A DNA stretch of 48,317 bases from NCBI GenBank assembly GCA_025350325.1, contig JANXYB010000106.1:1-48317 (forward strand), read 5' to 3'. A model generated the notes under the pieces. It saw only the letters and a list, made by a program, of their open reading frames with translations, was not told the origin of the DNA and made no database searches. The translations under genes and the position numbers were made by a program. This document shows, in pieces, positions 16,092 to 24,308 of the stretch; position 1 is the stretch's first letter, and the number at the start of each line of letters is the position of its first letter. The stretch is from Acidobacteriaceae bacterium. Lineage in GTDB: Bacteria > Acidobacteriota > Terriglobia > Terriglobales > Acidobacteriaceae.

Positions 16092-17714
16092 TCATCCGGA
16101 ACGGAATGTACTGCTTCTCTCCAATTCCCGGTCTACATGACGCCTTCGTCCAATCAACAGTTCCTGTGCGCTGATACTCCCGCGTACCCGGCCCGTTTCC
16201 CGATCCACCACGAGCATGCTCATGACTCCAGTGATTGCCATCTCTTCCGCCACGGCTCTGCAGGTCTCGTCCGTGTAAGCAAGGACCTCAGGTAATGCTT
16301 CAGGGAGCGCATCTCCGGTCTCGGCGTGCGGAGACATTTCCGTCATCACGTCCGCCACGCTCACCATCTCCAGCGGGTCTACACCATATTCGCGCGACAA
16401 ATGGTACCCCCGGCGACTCAGCTTCTCTGTCAGAATCGATCGAGGCATGACCAGCGAGGTTACTAGGTACGAAGCCGTACATGCCAGCGCGAGAGGCAGC
16501 AGCGCCGGCAGCGCGTGGGTCAACTCAATCGAAAATAGGATCGCAGTGAGCGGAACGCCCAGAGCGCCCGAGAGCATCGCTCCCATCCCCATCAAAGCCC
16601 AGAGCGCTTGTGTCTCTCCTGGCAAGTGCGCCAACTGTGCCACTGATTCACCCAACGCCGCACCAATCATCAACAGAGGCGCCAGCACGCCACCCGAAGT
16701 TCCCGAACTCAAAGAGAATGCCCACATCAGCGATTTGGCGACAAGGAGGCCAACCAACAACGCGATCGGGGCATTCCCGCGCAGCAGCTCGGCAATATTG
16801 TCGTATCCGACGCCCAAGCCACGTGGGAAAAAGAAGCCGCCCAAGCCGATGCCGATGCCGCCAATTGCGGGCCACCACATCCAGTGCAATCCCAACCGGC
16901 CACAGACATGCTCAAATCCATCTTCAAAGCTATACATTAAACGGCTCAGGCCAGCCGAAGCAAGACCTACGACCATGCCCAGTGGAGCGGCCAGAAGCAA
17001 GGTGCGTCCCAATGGAATCGTCGAATGGAGATCAACGGGGAAGAGTGGACCTGGCCCGAGCCAGCCGACGCGCAACGCAGCGGCGACAACGCTTGCCACC
17101 GCGACCGGCACCAGTGAGCGCGGCCGCCACTCAAAAAGCAGCAACTCAACCGCAATTAGAATTGCAGCGATGGGAGCGGCAAATGTCGCCGACATGCCGG
17201 CAGCCGCGCCAGCCACCAACAGCGTGGTGCGCTCGGCATCGGTGAGATGCAGCCACTGTGCGACCAGCGATCCAAAGGCTCCGCCGGTCATGATGATCGG
17301 TCCTTCCGCGCCAAATGGGCCACCAGATCCAATCGCGATCGCCGCTGAAAGGGGCTTGAGTAAAGCTACCTTCGGGTCAACCCGGGCGCCGCGCAGCAAG
17401 ATCGCCTCAATTGCCTCCGGAATTCCGTGTCCTCGAATCTTATCGGAGCCATAATGCGCAACGAGCCCTACCAGCAATCCGCCAACCATCGGAACCAGCG
17501 GCATGATCCACGGTGAAAGCGTCGACCCCGCCGGCCCCACCATCGCCAGACTTAACCGATGGTAGTAGAAGACGTTCGTTGCCAATGCAATAGCTCGCAA
17601 CAAGAGCACAGCCAAGGCCGCACCGCCTGCGCCGATAACTAGTGCCACAGCGGACAGCAGCCACACTCGGCGGTCTACTGTAAAGTCGCGTAATGCAGAT
17701 GGGCGCGACTTCAT
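16092..17714 (-). CDS. ClC-family chloride channel or H+/Cl- antiporter with CBS region
   Basis: 540 residues. The ClC core shows the ion-pathway motifs GSGGPFGAEGP (the gating Glu of the GxEGP motif is kept; the GSGIP motif reads GSGGP) and GTSGGVLAPLLMIGAALGE. Roughly 17-18 membrane segments fit the double-repeat fold. From about residue 440 a cytoplasmic tail (VADVMTEMSPHAETGDAL, then MSMLVVDRETGRVRGSISAQ) is a CBS-type regulatory module. It would move chloride or a related anion, possibly in exchange for protons. Its ATG overlaps the MarR stop by 4 bp, so the two genes are translated together and the channel is probably controlled by that repressor. Confidence 0.9.
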   Translation of the reverse strand: MKSRPSALRDFTVDRRVWLLSAVALVIGAGGAALAVLLLRAIALATNVFYYHRLSLAMVGPAGSTLSPWIMPLVPMVGGLLVGLVAHYGSDKIRGHGIPEAIEAILLRGARVDPKVALLKPLSAAIAIGSGGPFGAEGPIIMTGGAFGSLVAQWLHLTDAERTTLLVAGAAAGMSATFAAPIAAILIAVELLLFEWRPRSLVPVAVASVVAAALRVGWLGPGPLFPVDLHSTIPLGRTLLLAAPLGMVVGLASAGLSRLMYSFEDGFEHVCGRLGLHWMWWPAIGGIGIGLGGFFFPRGLGVGYDNIAELLRGNAPIALLVGLLVAKSLMWAFSLSSGTSGGVLAPLLMIGAALGESVAQLAHLPGETQALWALMGMGAMLSGALGVPLTAILFSIELTHALPALLPLALACTASYLVTSLVMPRSILTEKLSRRGYHLSREYGVDPLEMVSVADVMTEMSPHAETGDALPEALPEVLAYTDETCRAVAEEMAITGVMSMLVVDRETGRVRGSISAQELLIGRRRHVDRELERSSTFRSG

Positions 17715-18166
17715 CGAGCCTCCACTTTGTTTGATCTGTGAGCATTGAAGGAGATGTGCTTCAACGCCCCTGTCAGACGGGGAGCCAGCTCATTTAACTC
17801 CTCTGCATGGCTCCCAGCGAGTCGGCCAAGAACGAGTTTGCCTTTGCGAGTGACACGCAGAATTGCGCGCCTCTTGTCATTCATATCAGCCCTACGTTCC
17901 ACCAGTCCTTCGCGCTCTGAGCGGTCGACAAGTTCCACAGCACTGTTGTGTTTTAGCCCAAGCCGCTCGGCGGCATACGCAATCGTTAAATCTGTATCCT
18001 CGGGGGCGCCTGCCACCTGGAGAAGAAGTTGATGCTGCTGAGGCTGCAATCCTGCTTCCAGAGCTGCGCTTTCGCTAAAGAGCAAAAAGCGTCGCAGCTC
18101 ATAGCGAAACTCAGCTAATGTCTTGAGAAGTAAGTCAGGATCAGGCGTCGCTGATTGGTTGCCCAT
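17711..18166 (-). CDS. MarR-family transcriptional regulator
   Basis: 151 residues with the MarR winged-helix layout: N-terminal helices (LAEFRYELRRFLLFSESAAL), recognition region (DLTIAYAAERLGLKHNSAVE), and the beta-wing (LVERRADMNDKRRAILRVT) with the conserved D.R...V/L.LT motif. It starts at ATG 18166 and a perfect 15-bp palindrome sits 6-20 bp upstream, strongly suggesting autoregulation. It is coupled to the ClC gene. The effector is unknown; no cysteine is in the N-terminal region, which argues against a thiol-peroxide sensor of the OhrR kind. Confidence 0.88.
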   Translation of the reverse strand: MGNQSATPDPDLLLKTLAEFRYELRRFLLFSESAALEAGLQPQQHQLLLQVAGAPEDTDLTIAYAAERLGLKHNSAVELVDRSEREGLVERRADMNDKRRAILRVTRKGKLVLGRLAGSHAEELNELAPRLTGALKHISFNAHRSNKVEAR

Positions 18167-18171
18167 ATTTG

Positions 18172-18186
18172 TATCGTGACACGATA
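18172..18186. promoter_or_regulatory. Putative MarR operator
   Basis: TATCGTGACACGATA is a perfect 7-1-7 palindrome, 5 bp before the MarR start codon, the usual size and place for a MarR-family dimer site. Binding is inferred. Confidence 0.65.
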
Positions 18187-18384
18187 TAGGTTATTGTGCA
18201 AATCTCATAGCACGCGCGATGCTACGGAACCACGGTCGTTCATGAAGTCTTTGTGTGGGTTTCATCGTTTTTCTCCTCGATGGGAACCCTCTGCGGTGAT
18301 GTGCCCGACCGCTATCAAATCGGAAATGTACACTGCGACATCCGGATGACCGACCCTGCACGATGTGGCCTTGCGTCGATCATT

Positions 18385-19083
18385 TCAGTCGTTGGAGTTG
18401 TTCAGGTCCAGTTTTTCAAAAACGCCCCGAACCACGCGGTCGCACCGGGATGCATGGAACCTGAATGCCTGCGTGCTGGTTGCTCCAGCGCGCGCGAAGA
18501 GTGCTCCGCGTAATAGCTCGTGAGCTCGATGCAGCCTGACTTTCACATTTGTTTCAGTGATTGAAAGAACCTCAGCGGCTTCCGCCGTGCTCATCTCCTC
18601 CACATCGCGCAAGACGGTGACTGCGCGATAGGTAATCGGCAGGGCCAGTATCGCCTCTTCCAGCAGATCTTTCAGTTCACTATTGGAAGCGTTGCTTTCT
18701 GGAGTAGGCGAATGTGATTGAAACGCTGCCATAGTTCCGTCCTCCCCCTCGTATTGTTCCTCGTCAAGCGGATCGAGCCTTCCGCGATCGGCTAATCTTT
18801 TGAGCGCCTCATTGACGGCAATTCGCGTTAGCCATGTTGAGAACTGCGCGCGACCTTCAAATTGTGCAAGATGCTCATACGCCCGGACGTACGCTTCCTG
18901 CATGACGTCCTCACTTTCACCGTCGTCGCGAAGGATACTGCGTATTGCGCGATAAACGCGTTGATTGTGTCGGCGCATGAGGAGTTCGAATAAGACCAGG
19001 TCTCCTTCGAGCACACGACGCACAATTTCCTCGTCAGTCCAGCTTTCGACTCGCGCTTTTTCTAAAATGGGCACAATGCTCAT
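18385..19083 (-). CDS. ECF RNA polymerase sigma factor
   Basis: 232 residues from ATG 19083, which has AAGGAGAGG directly upstream; an ATG at 19125 gives a longer frame without support. Region 2 is at about residues 25-95 (FELLMRRHNQRVYRAIRSIL, DVMQEAYVRAYEHLAQFEGR, FSTWLTRIAVNEALKRL) and region 4 at about 135-190 (ILALPITYRAVTVLRDVEEM, STAEAAEVLSITETNVKVRL, HRAHELLR). The tail FRFHASRCDRVVRGVFEKL is an added histidine/cysteine motif seen in acidobacterial sigma factors of this type. No anti-sigma gene is adjacent. It diverges from the DoxX-like gene, so it may control that pair. Confidence 0.92.
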   Translation of the reverse strand: MSIVPILEKARVESWTDEEIVRRVLEGDLVLFELLMRRHNQRVYRAIRSILRDDGESEDVMQEAYVRAYEHLAQFEGRAQFSTWLTRIAVNEALKRLADRGRLDPLDEEQYEGEDGTMAAFQSHSPTPESNASNSELKDLLEEAILALPITYRAVTVLRDVEEMSTAEAAEVLSITETNVKVRLHRAHELLRGALFARAGATSTQAFRFHASRCDRVVRGVFEKLDLNNSND

Positions 19084-19199
19084 CGCCTCTCCTTCATACT
19101 TCGCTCTACTCATTGGAGCGGCCACAGCACTCGATGGTTACATTGATTCCTGTGTAACCGATGACATCCTCGCCGCTCTATTGAGCAGTGGAGGTAATC

Positions 19200-19640
19200 A
19201 TGCGATCCGATCCCCGACTCAACCACGCCTGGTGGACGCTGCGCGTCGGGCTGGGACTAACCCCGATACTCGCGGGGCTCGACAAATATTTCAACCTGCT
19301 TACCAATTGGGAAATGTACCTCAACCCAATCATTCCGCGGCTGCTTCACATTTCTGACCCGGCTTTTATGCACATCGCGGGCGCGGTGGAGATCGTGGCG
19401 GGCCTGCTGGTGTTCAGCCGGTTCACGCGCTACGCGGCCTACATCGTCATGGCGTGGTCGTTGGCGATTGCCGCAAGTCTGGTAACCCAAGGGCTATTTC
19501 TCGACATAGCGGTACGCGATGTCGAGATTTCGTTGGGAGCTTTTGTGTTGGCCAAGCTTACTGAAGTTCGCGAGCGCGATCAGGCCCTCAGTGCCGACCA
19601 TAGCGTTTCCGAAACGAATGCAGTCGAACATTTCGCGTAG
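19200..19640 (+). CDS. DoxX-like membrane protein
   Basis: 146 residues from ATG 19200, with GGAGG at 19190-19194; a GTG at 19188 overlaps that site and is rejected. Four membrane helices (WWTLRVGLGLTPILAGLDKY, IAGAVEIVAGLLVFSRFTRY, AAYIVMAWSLAIAASLVTQG, and DVEISLGAFVLAKLTEV) with the short loops of the DoxX/DoxD family. Such proteins are linked to quinone-related or oxidative-stress functions in some bacteria, but no activity can be assigned here. The next gene, 38 bp on, encodes a small periplasmic protein likely in the same transcript. Confidence 0.75.
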   Translation: MRSDPRLNHAWWTLRVGLGLTPILAGLDKYFNLLTNWEMYLNPIIPRLLHISDPAFMHIAGAVEIVAGLLVFSRFTRYAAYIVMAWSLAIAASLVTQGLFLDIAVRDVEISLGAFVLAKLTEVRERDQALSADHSVSETNAVEHFA

Positions 19641-19678
19641 TCAACTTTACGTCGAACAGCAAAAGGAGAATCCACATC

Positions 19679-20014
19679 ATGAAAAAGATTTGTCTGCTAA
19701 CGATCCTGGCGATCGCGCTACCTGCGCTCGCTGCCGCCCAAGATTGGAGCAATGTTTCAATGGTCGACACCCAGTGCTCGACTAAGGCCAAAGCCGATCC
19801 AGACTCACATACACGAGATTGTGCCCTGACCTGCGCCAAGAGCGGGTTTGGCATACTCGACAAAGACGGGAACTACCTGAAATTCGACGACAAGGGAAAC
19901 CAGGAAGCGCTAAAAATTCTGCAGAACACCTCCAAGAAAGACCACCTTCGCGTCAATGTCACCGGCTCAAAAGAGGGTGGCGTCATCCATGTTGAATCGG
20001 TGAAGATGTCCTAG
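19679..20014 (+). CDS. Small periplasmic protein of unknown function
   Basis: 111 residues after a good ribosome site (AAAGGAG, about 10 bases from ATG). Signal peptide of about 20 residues ending ALAAA|QD. The mature part has three cysteines: one in VDTQCSTKAKAD and two in RDCALTCAKSG; and a C-terminal stretch (HLRVNVTGSKEGGVIHVESV) that looks like small beta strands. I know similar small secreted proteins from acidobacterial genomes but no function for them. Position after DoxX and opposite an ECF sigma factor suggests an envelope or redox stress role. Confidence 0.7.
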   Translation: MKKICLLTILAIALPALAAAQDWSNVSMVDTQCSTKAKADPDSHTRDCALTCAKSGFGILDKDGNYLKFDDKGNQEALKILQNTSKKDHLRVNVTGSKEGGVIHVESVKMS

Positions 20015-20049
20015 CCGATTGTGGACAAAATCAGCATGATCCGGCGAAG

Positions 20050-21471
20050 CTAACCTTCGCCGGGCTGCTTCTGACCTGAAAGGTCGTCGGCTGCTGCGAG
20101 CACCTCGCTCACAACAAATTGCACGTCTTCTTCTGTTGTGCGGTGATTGACGACGCATGCTCTCAGCGCAAAGCTGCTGCCAATCATGGCATTCGAGATA
20201 TAGACGCGGCCGCGTCGGACGACCTGGCTCAAAATCGACTGGTTTAGCGCATCGATGTCTCCGCTACATCCAACAAATCGAAAGCAAACTGCGCTCAGAG
20301 CAACCGGGGCAAGCCTTTCCAATTTTGGCTCAGCATCAATGGAATCCGCCAAAACCCTGGCTAGTCGAAGATCCTCTTTAATTGATTCCTGAAATGCGCG
20401 AAGCCCATAGTACCTGAGCGACAGCCAAAGCTTTAGCGCTCGGAAGGGCCTTGAAAGCTCCATTGATTCTTCGAAGAAAGCAAAACCTTCAATCGGATCG
20501 TCAGACAGAGCACGTGCATATTCTCCGGAGTGTGCGAAGGCGCGGTGCGCGGCGGCAGCATCACTGTAAAGCAGACAGCCGCATCCGGTCGGCTGATAGA
20601 GCCATTTATGTGGATCGAGAGATAGAGAATCGGCACGAGCCAGTCCCTGAAAAGCATCCGGGATGGCCAGGGATGCGAGCGCGCCATAAGCCCCATCCAC
20701 GTGCAGCCAAAGTCCGAACTCATTGCAGATGTCAGCGATCGCGATCAGTGGATCGATGCTGCCGGTGGCCGTCGTCCCTGCGGTCGCAACCACGGCAACG
20801 GGCACCTTGCCATTCCGCAAATCCAGCAAAATCGCGCGCCGAAGATCTTCCGTCAGCATTCTGAACGCTTCATCCACGGCGACGAACCTGACGGCATCGT
20901 GTCCGAGTCCGAGCAAAGCGGCCGCTTTCGGAATCGACATATGTGCTTCTGTGGAGCAGTAGATCACTCCGCCTCGAACCCCGGTTAGATTTGCAGGAGC
21001 CTTTGCTTCTCGGGCCATGCACAAACCCATTAGGTTCGCACTTGAACCCCCGAGAGTGAGGCTTCCAGTGAATCCGTCACATCCCACTGCGTTCGCCAAC
21101 CAACGAACCACGGTCCGCTCAATAGTGATAGCGGCGGGTGCTGATCGCCAGGCCGTAGCATTCTGGTGCAACACGCTTGCCGCGAAATCGCCAAGGGCTC
21201 CAATTGGTTCGCCCGATCCGAAAACATAGCCAAAGAATCGAGGTGACGCCGGACGGGAATGTTCAAACACTTCGTTCAGTGAATCGAAAGCAGCAGCGCC
21301 TAACCCCTCCAAAGGGATTTCACCAGCGAACAAATGTTCCGTCTGTTGGCCGCTAATCTTGGGCGGGTAGGAAGGAAGCTGAGGAAGCCTTTCGAGATAG
21401 TCAGCCGTAAAATCGGTGAGATTGTGGGCAAGCGCCCGAAAAGTGTCACAAGCTAAGGTCAATTGTCGCAT
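20050..21471 (-). CDS. PLP-dependent amino-acid decarboxylase (group II)
   Basis: 473 residues, the length of aromatic-L-amino-acid decarboxylases. The pyridoxal-binding lysine lies in SLSLDPHKWLYQPTGCG (about residue 290), with HVDGAYGAL before it (Asp to the PLP ring nitrogen) and TAGTTATGSIDP earlier. FTGSLTLGGSSANLMGL is the cofactor phosphate region. Family members decarboxylate tyrosine, tryptophan, DOPA or glutamate; the substrate cannot be fixed from the sequence. It stands alone, convergent with the small periplasmic protein gene. Confidence 0.88.
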   Translation of the reverse strand: MRQLTLACDTFRALAHNLTDFTADYLERLPQLPSYPPKISGQQTEHLFAGEIPLEGLGAAAFDSLNEVFEHSRPASPRFFGYVFGSGEPIGALGDFAASVLHQNATAWRSAPAAITIERTVVRWLANAVGCDGFTGSLTLGGSSANLMGLCMAREAKAPANLTGVRGGVIYCSTEAHMSIPKAAALLGLGHDAVRFVAVDEAFRMLTEDLRRAILLDLRNGKVPVAVVATAGTTATGSIDPLIAIADICNEFGLWLHVDGAYGALASLAIPDAFQGLARADSLSLDPHKWLYQPTGCGCLLYSDAAAAHRAFAHSGEYARALSDDPIEGFAFFEESMELSRPFRALKLWLSLRYYGLRAFQESIKEDLRLARVLADSIDAEPKLERLAPVALSAVCFRFVGCSGDIDALNQSILSQVVRRGRVYISNAMIGSSFALRACVVNHRTTEEDVQFVVSEVLAAADDLSGQKQPGEG

Positions 21472-21631
21472 CTATAATTTCACCTGATTTAAGCTGAAGT
21501 TTCACCGTGATAGCCACCGTCTGGTATACCGTCAATTCCGCAGTGGCAGCTACCATGCAACCAATTCAAGACCGAAAGCTACAGCGGTCGAGCATAGCAT
21601 TGCCTTCACGTTTGCCATCAAACGGGTCCGC

Positions 21632-22186
21632 CTAGGTCTGCGAAATCAAACTTGTTTGTAAACGTTCTTCAGGATATATAAGCTGCCCTTTCCTTGTCTT
21701 TAGAAACGGCGTCAGTCGATGTGTCTTGGCAACGGCAAGGCTCATGATATCTCGTACTATCCATCCTTTTTTTGTCAACGCGTCTCCGACAAGTGACCGA
21801 TGGCAGCGCCACGGCACCGCCTCAGCACACATAATCGCAGTTTCTTTCTGTCTTGCGATTTCAATGAGCGTTTCCAGTCCTTCTGAAAACTCCGGGGTTG
21901 CCATGTAATCCGCGAAACCGCGGAATGAAGCATTGCGCCAGCCGAGATTGAGCGAATCCTTCCTTGCGCGACGCAGACCGCCAAGTTCCTTAATGTGTCG
22001 ATAACCCAGGTGGTTCTCTTGCAGAGAATGCTCGAGCACATCGGTATTGAACTGAGGATTGTGTCGCGAAGCGGGTATTGATCTGATGTCTACAAGTGCT
22101 TTAACGCCATGCGCACGTAATATTTCCACGAATCCGTCGATCGATCGGGTGGAATGACCGACCGTAAAAATGCATGGTTTTTTCAT
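21632..22186 (-). CDS. DUF488-family protein
   Basis: 184 residues. The family signatures are complete: IFTVGHSTRSIDGFVEILRA at the start, ALVDIRSIPASRHNPQFN with the conserved DIR and PxS, YRHIKELGGLR, and MCAEAVPWRCHRSLVGDAL, whose C..E....CHR cluster suggests a metal or nucleotide-chemistry site. The molecular function of the family is not settled. The gene is monocistronic. Start ATG 22186 has only a weak AGGT upstream. Confidence 0.88.
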   Translation of the reverse strand: MKKPCIFTVGHSTRSIDGFVEILRAHGVKALVDIRSIPASRHNPQFNTDVLEHSLQENHLGYRHIKELGGLRRARKDSLNLGWRNASFRGFADYMATPEFSEGLETLIEIARQKETAIMCAEAVPWRCHRSLVGDALTKKGWIVRDIMSLAVAKTHRLTPFLKTRKGQLIYPEERLQTSLISQT

Positions 22187-22536
22187 ACATACCTATTGCT
22201 AGACCAAAGCTCGCTTAGACACAAGTGAACCGGCACCCTCACGCCTAACGATCTGGCTATTTGTGCTCGCACAGAAGACGCGCTTCAGAAACGCCTCGAG
22301 TCTCGTAATCGCATTGCAAGCGAGCCGGGCGCCTTGAGGATATCGGAAAGGCCAGTATTCATGTGATATTGAGCTCCACAATGCTCATCTGACGTGAGAC
22401 ACGAAGGCCGCTGCTTCAATTCACACTTTGCTTTCCCTTAAGATTGGTCACTGTTTCGACAGACTCACGAGTTGTAATCAGGTGCGTGGATACCGGCACG
22501 GGTCTCAAGAAATGCCGCAGTGTTGACACTCATTAG
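22187..22536. other. Intergenic stretch without a gene
   Basis: About 350 bp between the DUF488 gene and the PadR fragment. No credible coding frame, RNA gene or repeat was seen. Confidence 0.5.
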
Positions 22537-22872
22537 ATTGCGCCGGGACCGGCATCTATATCCGTATGTTCCGCTTCCAGCGACTCGGTCAAAATCCTGT
22601 CGCGGCGTCCGCAGCTTCACGGATACGCCATCATGGCTGCCATCGCCAATACATCCGGCGAAGTGCTGCGCGCGGAGGAGGGCTCGCTTTATCCGGCGCT
22701 CTATCGGATCGAGGAAGCGGGCTGGATTCGCGCCGAGTGGATCAAGAAAGACACCGGTCGCCGAGCCCGGATCTACGAGTTGACCGCCGCCGGCAAGAAG
22801 CAACTGGGCGCGGAAGAGTCGCGCTGGCAGTCAGTTAGCCTGGCAATCAATCGGGTCCTCCGGAAGGCATAA
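22537..22872 (+). pseudogene. PadR-family regulator lacking its start
   Basis: The frame open from 22537 (after TAG 22534) reads ...VKILSRRPQLHGYAIMAAIA, then GEVLRAEEGSLYPALYRIEE, AGWIRAEW and ARIYELTAAGKKQL, which is the PadR winged helix including the HGY motif. The only ATG is at 22633, inside the conserved domain after HGYAI, and would give 79 residues against about 110 for the family. The first helix is therefore lost or degenerate. It lies one base upstream of an ADOP gene, the usual acidobacterial pairing. Confidence 0.7.
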
Positions 22873-22873
22873 C

Positions 22874-23854
22874 ATGTCGTTGTGGTCACGTATCTTGCAT
22901 GCTGTAAGCGGCGACCGTCTGAACGGCGAGATCGATGAAGAGTTGCATTCACACGTTGAAGAGGCCATTGCGTCGGGACGCGACCCAGACGAAGTACGCC
23001 GCACCTTCGGTTCGATACTGCGCCAGCGCGAGGCGAGCCACAGCATTCGCGTTGCTGGGTGGCTTGAGTCGCTTCTCGCCGATGTAAGATTCGGCTCGCG
23101 GCAGCTCTGCCGCAACAAGGTCACGTCCGTGGCCGCTGTGCTTTCGCTCGCCCTCGGAATAGGCTCCTGTGTCGCCGCCTTTCGTCTGATCGACGCCCTG
23201 CTCTGGCGCCCGCTGCCCATCTCCGGCGCCAGCCAACTCTATGTCCTCACCCACAAGATGACAGGCTTATACGGCAAGCCTGCCGAGGACGGCCACTGGG
23301 CCACGCCGGACTTCAACCTCATGCGCGATGCTGTCAAAGACCAGGCCGACCTGATCGCCGTAAGTGACGCCGACCGCACGGACATCAACTGGTCCACCCA
23401 GGACGACATGGAGAAGGCCCACGTCGCTTATGTGTCCGGCAACATGTTCCCGCTCTTCGGCCTTGAGCCCACGCTCGGTCGCCTGCTGGCCCCCGCCGAT
23501 GACCGCGGTCCCGGCGTCGCTCCCTATGCGGTCCTCTCCTGGGACTACTGGAATCATCGCTTCGGCCGCGATCCCCACATCCTCGGCCGTTCGCTCCACA
23601 TCGGTGACCAGAGCTTCGAAATCATCGGCGTCGGCCCTCGCAATTTCACTGGAACCGAAAAGGGAACCGTCACCGACGTCTTTCTGCCCCTCAGCATGAA
23701 CCGCTTTGCGACCAGGGACAGCGTCAGCTGGCACCGCACGTTTCTGATGCTGAAACCCGGTGTGGACCCGGCCACCGCTCTCGAGCCGCTCCGCCAGCAT
23801 CTCGCCGCCGTCAGCCGCGCCTTTGAAGCGTGGAGTGGATTCTGGCAGCGATAG
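22874..23854 (+). pseudogene. ADOP/MacB-like permease, C-terminally truncated
   Basis: 326 residues where acidobacterial permeases of this type usually have about 800-900. Present are the N-terminal permease-prefix region (DEELHSHVEEAIASGRDPDE), the first helix after an RNKVTS stretch (VAAVLSLALGIGSCVAAFRL), and a MacB-type periplasmic core (YVSGNMFPLFGLEPTLGRLL, PYAVLSWDYWNHRFG). It ends at FWQR shortly after the MLKPGVD motif, without the later FtsX-type membrane domain or the second repeat. A full protein would be the membrane part of an ABC export or mechanotransmission system, but this copy is probably inactive. Confidence 0.75.
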
Positions 23855-23873
23855 GCTTTCTTTGTTCTTTATC

Positions 23874-23908
23874 AGACACCCCTTCTCCCTTACAAACGGG
23901 GAGTGTCT
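23874..23908. terminator. Stem-loop after the truncated permease
   Basis: AGACACCCC pairs with GGGG-A-GTGTCT (one bulged A), loop of about 15 bases. It lies 20 bp after the stop codon. No strong T-run follows, so termination is only likely. Confidence 0.4.
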
Positions 23909-24308
23909 TATATAAGAGACCTGGCCGTCCAATATTCCGTGCTTAACCCTGCCCGATCCCGGGATGAAGGAACGAGGGGTGGTGGCTGCGCATCTAGAGG
24001 AACAGAGCCGGCTGTTGTAATCGGACATGCGGCCGGTGCTAACCTGTGACCCTTCCAAACCCCCGCCGTCATGGTTCTGTTCGTTGGCTAAGGTTCCCGG
24101 CTTCCCTGCCCATATCGTTCAAAGACTCTCTAGCGGTCGCAGAGTATCAGGACGTACGGAAGGTGGTTCAAGTGGTGCGAACCTCGCGCGGAGGTGAGTG
24201 AGCAGGGATGACGCATATGCTAGGGAGCGGTCATGGTTGCCGCGCCCGGCTCCGTTGTCTCCAACTACACCGAAGGAGAGATTCAATCAACGAATTTGCG
24301 GCGGAAAC
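23909..24308. other. Non-coding, structured-looking DNA of unknown origin
   Basis: About 400 bp with no convincing frame. It holds short perfect hairpins (AACAG-AGCCGG-CTGTT near 24000; ACCTC-GCGCG-GAGGT near 24180-24194). It could be a worn group II intron 5' part or other element, but the catalytic domain V and a reverse transcriptase are not present, so I leave it unassigned. Confidence 0.35.

Noticed and set aside
16447..17454. Plus-strand frame of 335 codons opposite the ClC gene
   Set aside because: Antisense of a clear ClC gene; product is Pro/Ala/Ser-rich with no domain or ribosome site.
18241..18384. Short frame on the plus strand between the MarR and sigma genes
   Set aside because: It runs into the 3' end of the sigma factor gene and has no ribosome site or domain.
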